Assembly: GCA_017305815.1 (NCBI GenBank)
Contig: JAFKJZ010000544.1
Location: 1 to 15,008 of the forward strand
Direction of reading: 5' to 3'
From: Hyphomicrobiales bacterium
GTDB lineage: Bacteria; Pseudomonadota; Alphaproteobacteria; Rhizobiales; Kaistiaceae
DNA: 15,008 bases
Shown here: piece by piece, positions 13,523-15,008 of the stretch
Layout: each line of letters starts with the position of its first letter
Position numbering within the stretch: the stretch's first letter is position 1
Made by a program: the position numbers and the translations under genes
The notes under the pieces: generated by a model
Told to the model about the DNA's origin: nothing
Seen by the model: the letters and a program-made list of their open reading frames with translations, nothing else
Databases searched by the model: none

Positions 13523-14674
13523 GTGATCGGAGGTCGCTTCGGTTCGTTTCGGGAACAGGTGACCCGCGTGCCAGTCCATCGCCTTCTGCGCGCCCGGATC
13601 CCGGTGCGGCGCTACAGCCAGGAAATGTTCGCCTTCCGCCGCGGCGACATCCGGCCGGAGACGGTCATCGCCTGCATGCCGGCGATGGCGATCTGCCTCG
13701 CCGCCGGCATCTTCCTCGGCCGGCCGGATTATGGCCTCGTCGCGGCCAGCGGCGCCTTCTCGGTCGGTTTCGGCGCCTTCCAGCGCTTCACGGCGGTGCG
13801 CGCCGCGCCGATGATATTCGCCATGGTCGGGATGACCTTCGCGGCGTGGCTCGGTTCCTTCTCCGGCGACTACCTGCCGCTGATGATCCTGTTCTCGGCC
13901 GTCGCCGGAGCGCTCTGCGGCGGCGCCAACGCGGCCGGCCCGGCCGCGTGGTGGATCACGCTGCAATGGGCAATCGCCTTCTTCGTCGCCGACGCCTATC
14001 CCGCCGACATGAGGGGCGCGCTCGGGCGCGCGGGCCTTGTCTTCACGGGCGGCGTGCTGCAGATCGTGCTGGTGACGACCGCCTGGGTGCTGGTCGGCAA
14101 GTCGGCCATCATCCGCGAGCATGACGGCACCGAGCGCTGGCAGGACCTGTTCGCCGTGATGGGGCACCGCCTCACCGGCCATTCCGACACGCTGCGGATC
14201 GCCGTCGCGACCGCCATCCTCGCCGTGCTGACGACGGTGATGACGAAGACGGCGCATATCCCGAACGGCTACTGGATCCCGGTCACGGCGCTGATCATCC
14301 TGAAGCCGCAATCCGACAAGACGGTCGAGCGCGTCGTCTTCCGCATCTGCGGCACGGTCGCCGGCGCCGGCATCGCCACACTCATCGCCGCCGTGCTGCG
14401 GCCGGACGAGAGCCTGCTGGCGGTACTGGTGGTCGGGCTCGCGGGGCTCGCCTATTCGATGCAGCGCTCCGGCTATGCTGCCTTCGTCGCCAGCGTCACC
14501 GCCTGCGTCGCCTTCCTGGTGTCGCTCGCCGGCCTGCCGGAGATCGAGGTCGTCGAGCACCGCATCATCGCGACGGTGATCGGCGGCCTGCTGGCGCTGG
14601 TGACGGCGGTCGGCGTCGAGGCCTGGGATCGCTACGCGCGGCGAGGCACGCAGCCGCCGGCCGCCGAGGGCTAG
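13523..14674 (+). CDS. FUSC-family membrane protein
   Basis: This 383-residue integral membrane protein belongs to the FUSC (fusaric acid resistance/aromatic acid exporter-like) superfamily, whose better-known members export aromatic acids. Two sets of membrane segments are separated by a hydrophilic stretch (about 193-222): residues 46-64, 70-86, 97-112, 117-133, 142-157 and 172-192, then 223-240, 250-262, 274-291, 297-312, 316-336 and 346-366. The second half contains the FUSC-type NGYWIPVTALIILKPQSDKT (248-267). It lacks the large cytoplasmic domain of AaeB-type proteins. The GTG start at 13523 follows GAAGG by 5 nt. Starts at GTG 13559 or Met35 are possible, since the membrane part begins near residue 46. 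It converges on iolB with no spacer. Substrate unknown. Confidence 0.82.
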   Translation: MIGGRFGSFREQVTRVPVHRLLRARIPVRRYSQEMFAFRRGDIRPETVIACMPAMAICLAAGIFLGRPDYGLVAASGAFSVGFGAFQRFTAVRAAPMIFAMVGMTFAAWLGSFSGDYLPLMILFSAVAGALCGGANAAGPAAWWITLQWAIAFFVADAYPADMRGALGRAGLVFTGGVLQIVLVTTAWVLVGKSAIIREHDGTERWQDLFAVMGHRLTGHSDTLRIAVATAILAVLTTVMTKTAHIPNGYWIPVTALIILKPQSDKTVERVVFRICGTVAGAGIATLIAAVLRPDESLLAVLVVGLAGLAYSMQRSGYAAFVASVTACVAFLVSLAGLPEIEVVEHRIIATVIGGLLALVTAVGVEAWDRYARRGTQPPAAEG

Positions 14675-15008
14675 CTAGTCTTTCAGCAGCCATTCATGCT
14701 CGGGCGCGTTGTGGAACTTCCACGTCCGCGTCGGCCCGGCCATGACGTTGAGATAATAGAGGTCGTAGCCGTGGATGGTGGCGCAGGGGTGATATCCCCT
14801 CGGCACCAGCGTCACCACGCCATCCTCGATCAGCATCGTCTCGTCGAGCGAGCGGTCGTCGGTATAGACGCGCTGGAAGGCGAAGCCCTGAGGCGGCTTG
14901 AGGGGATGGTAGTAGGTCTCCTCCAGCAGCGATTCAGCCGGCAAATTGTCGGTGTCGTGCTTGTGCGGCGGCTAGCTCGAGGTGTGGCCGCCGGGCGTGA
15001 TCACCTCG
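14675..15008 (-). pseudogene. iolB: 5-deoxy-glucuronate isomerase, C-terminal part with an internal stop (runs off the right edge)
   Basis: Reading the minus strand from the window edge gives EVITPGGHTSS-stop-PPHKHDTDNLPAESLLEETY and then about 75 more residues (QGFAFQRVYTDDRSLDETM, LVPRGYHPCATIHGYDLYYL, NVMAGP) to a TAG at 14675-14677. This is clearly IolB, the cupin enzyme that turns 5-deoxy-glucuronate into 5-dehydro-2-deoxy-gluconate in myo-inositol catabolism. The family has Tyr where the TAG (14972-14974) stands, just before the metal-binding PPHKHD. A restart at the TTG near 14944 would lose these ligands and the N-terminal half, so the product should be inactive. A base-calling error (TAC or TAT read as TAG) is the main alternative. 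The upstream half lies outside the window. iolB next to mocDEF fits inositol/rhizopine use. Confidence 0.85.

Overview
The window is high-GC DNA with the codon style of an alphaproteobacterium. Two things point to the Hyphomicrobiales (rhizobial order): palindromic intergenic repeats of the CCCTC...GAGGG type, and a rhizopine-catabolism gene set (mocDEF) next to an inositol gene (iolB). I cannot name the genus. I see no rRNA, tRNA, CRISPR array, transposase or phage gene.

Region 1 (1-2361, minus strand) is a glycerol/carbohydrate block. In transcription order it holds a TIM-barrel sugar isomerase/epimerase-like gene, a GlpR-type DeoR-family repressor, and the 5' part of glpD (glycerol-3-phosphate dehydrogenase), which runs off the left edge. 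TTTCG/CGAAA half-sites lie upstream of both glpR and glpD and are plausible GlpR operators.

Region 2 (2449-9307) is the most unusual part. A tightly packed plus-strand operon encodes a PqqD-like protein with an extra C-terminal tail, an HPr-kinase-like P-loop protein, four consecutive family-2 glycosyltransferases (one with an internal loss of about 30 residues) and a nucleotidyltransferase-like protein (NTP_transf_5 type) with a C-terminal extension. Most junctions overlap or nearly touch. A class I methyltransferase gene is divergent from it. The intergenic DNA between them is relatively AT-rich and carries two strong palindromes. PqqD-like proteins usually present peptides to modifying enzymes, and HprK-like kinases also occur in peptide-modifying clusters. 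The set therefore looks like an uncharacterised peptide or glycan modification system, but I find no precursor peptide gene and no ABC or Wzx/Wzy exporter in the window.

Region 3 (9381-13435) is a rhizopine-type oxygenase system on the minus strand: mocD (tri-histidine-box desaturase/hydroxylase-like), mocE (Rieske ferredoxin) and mocF (FAD ferredoxin reductase). A divergent LacI-family regulator shares a 63-bp intergenic region with mocD, and that region contains a perfect TGATAG-AAA-CTATCA palindrome. A cluster of three intergenic repeats separates mocD from mocE.

Region 4 (13523-15008) holds a FUSC-family membrane protein and, converging on it with no spacer, the 3' end of iolB (5-deoxy-glucuronate isomerase). 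As given, iolB carries an in-frame TAG stop in its conserved SS-Y-PPHKHD motif, so it looks like a pseudogene or a sequence error.
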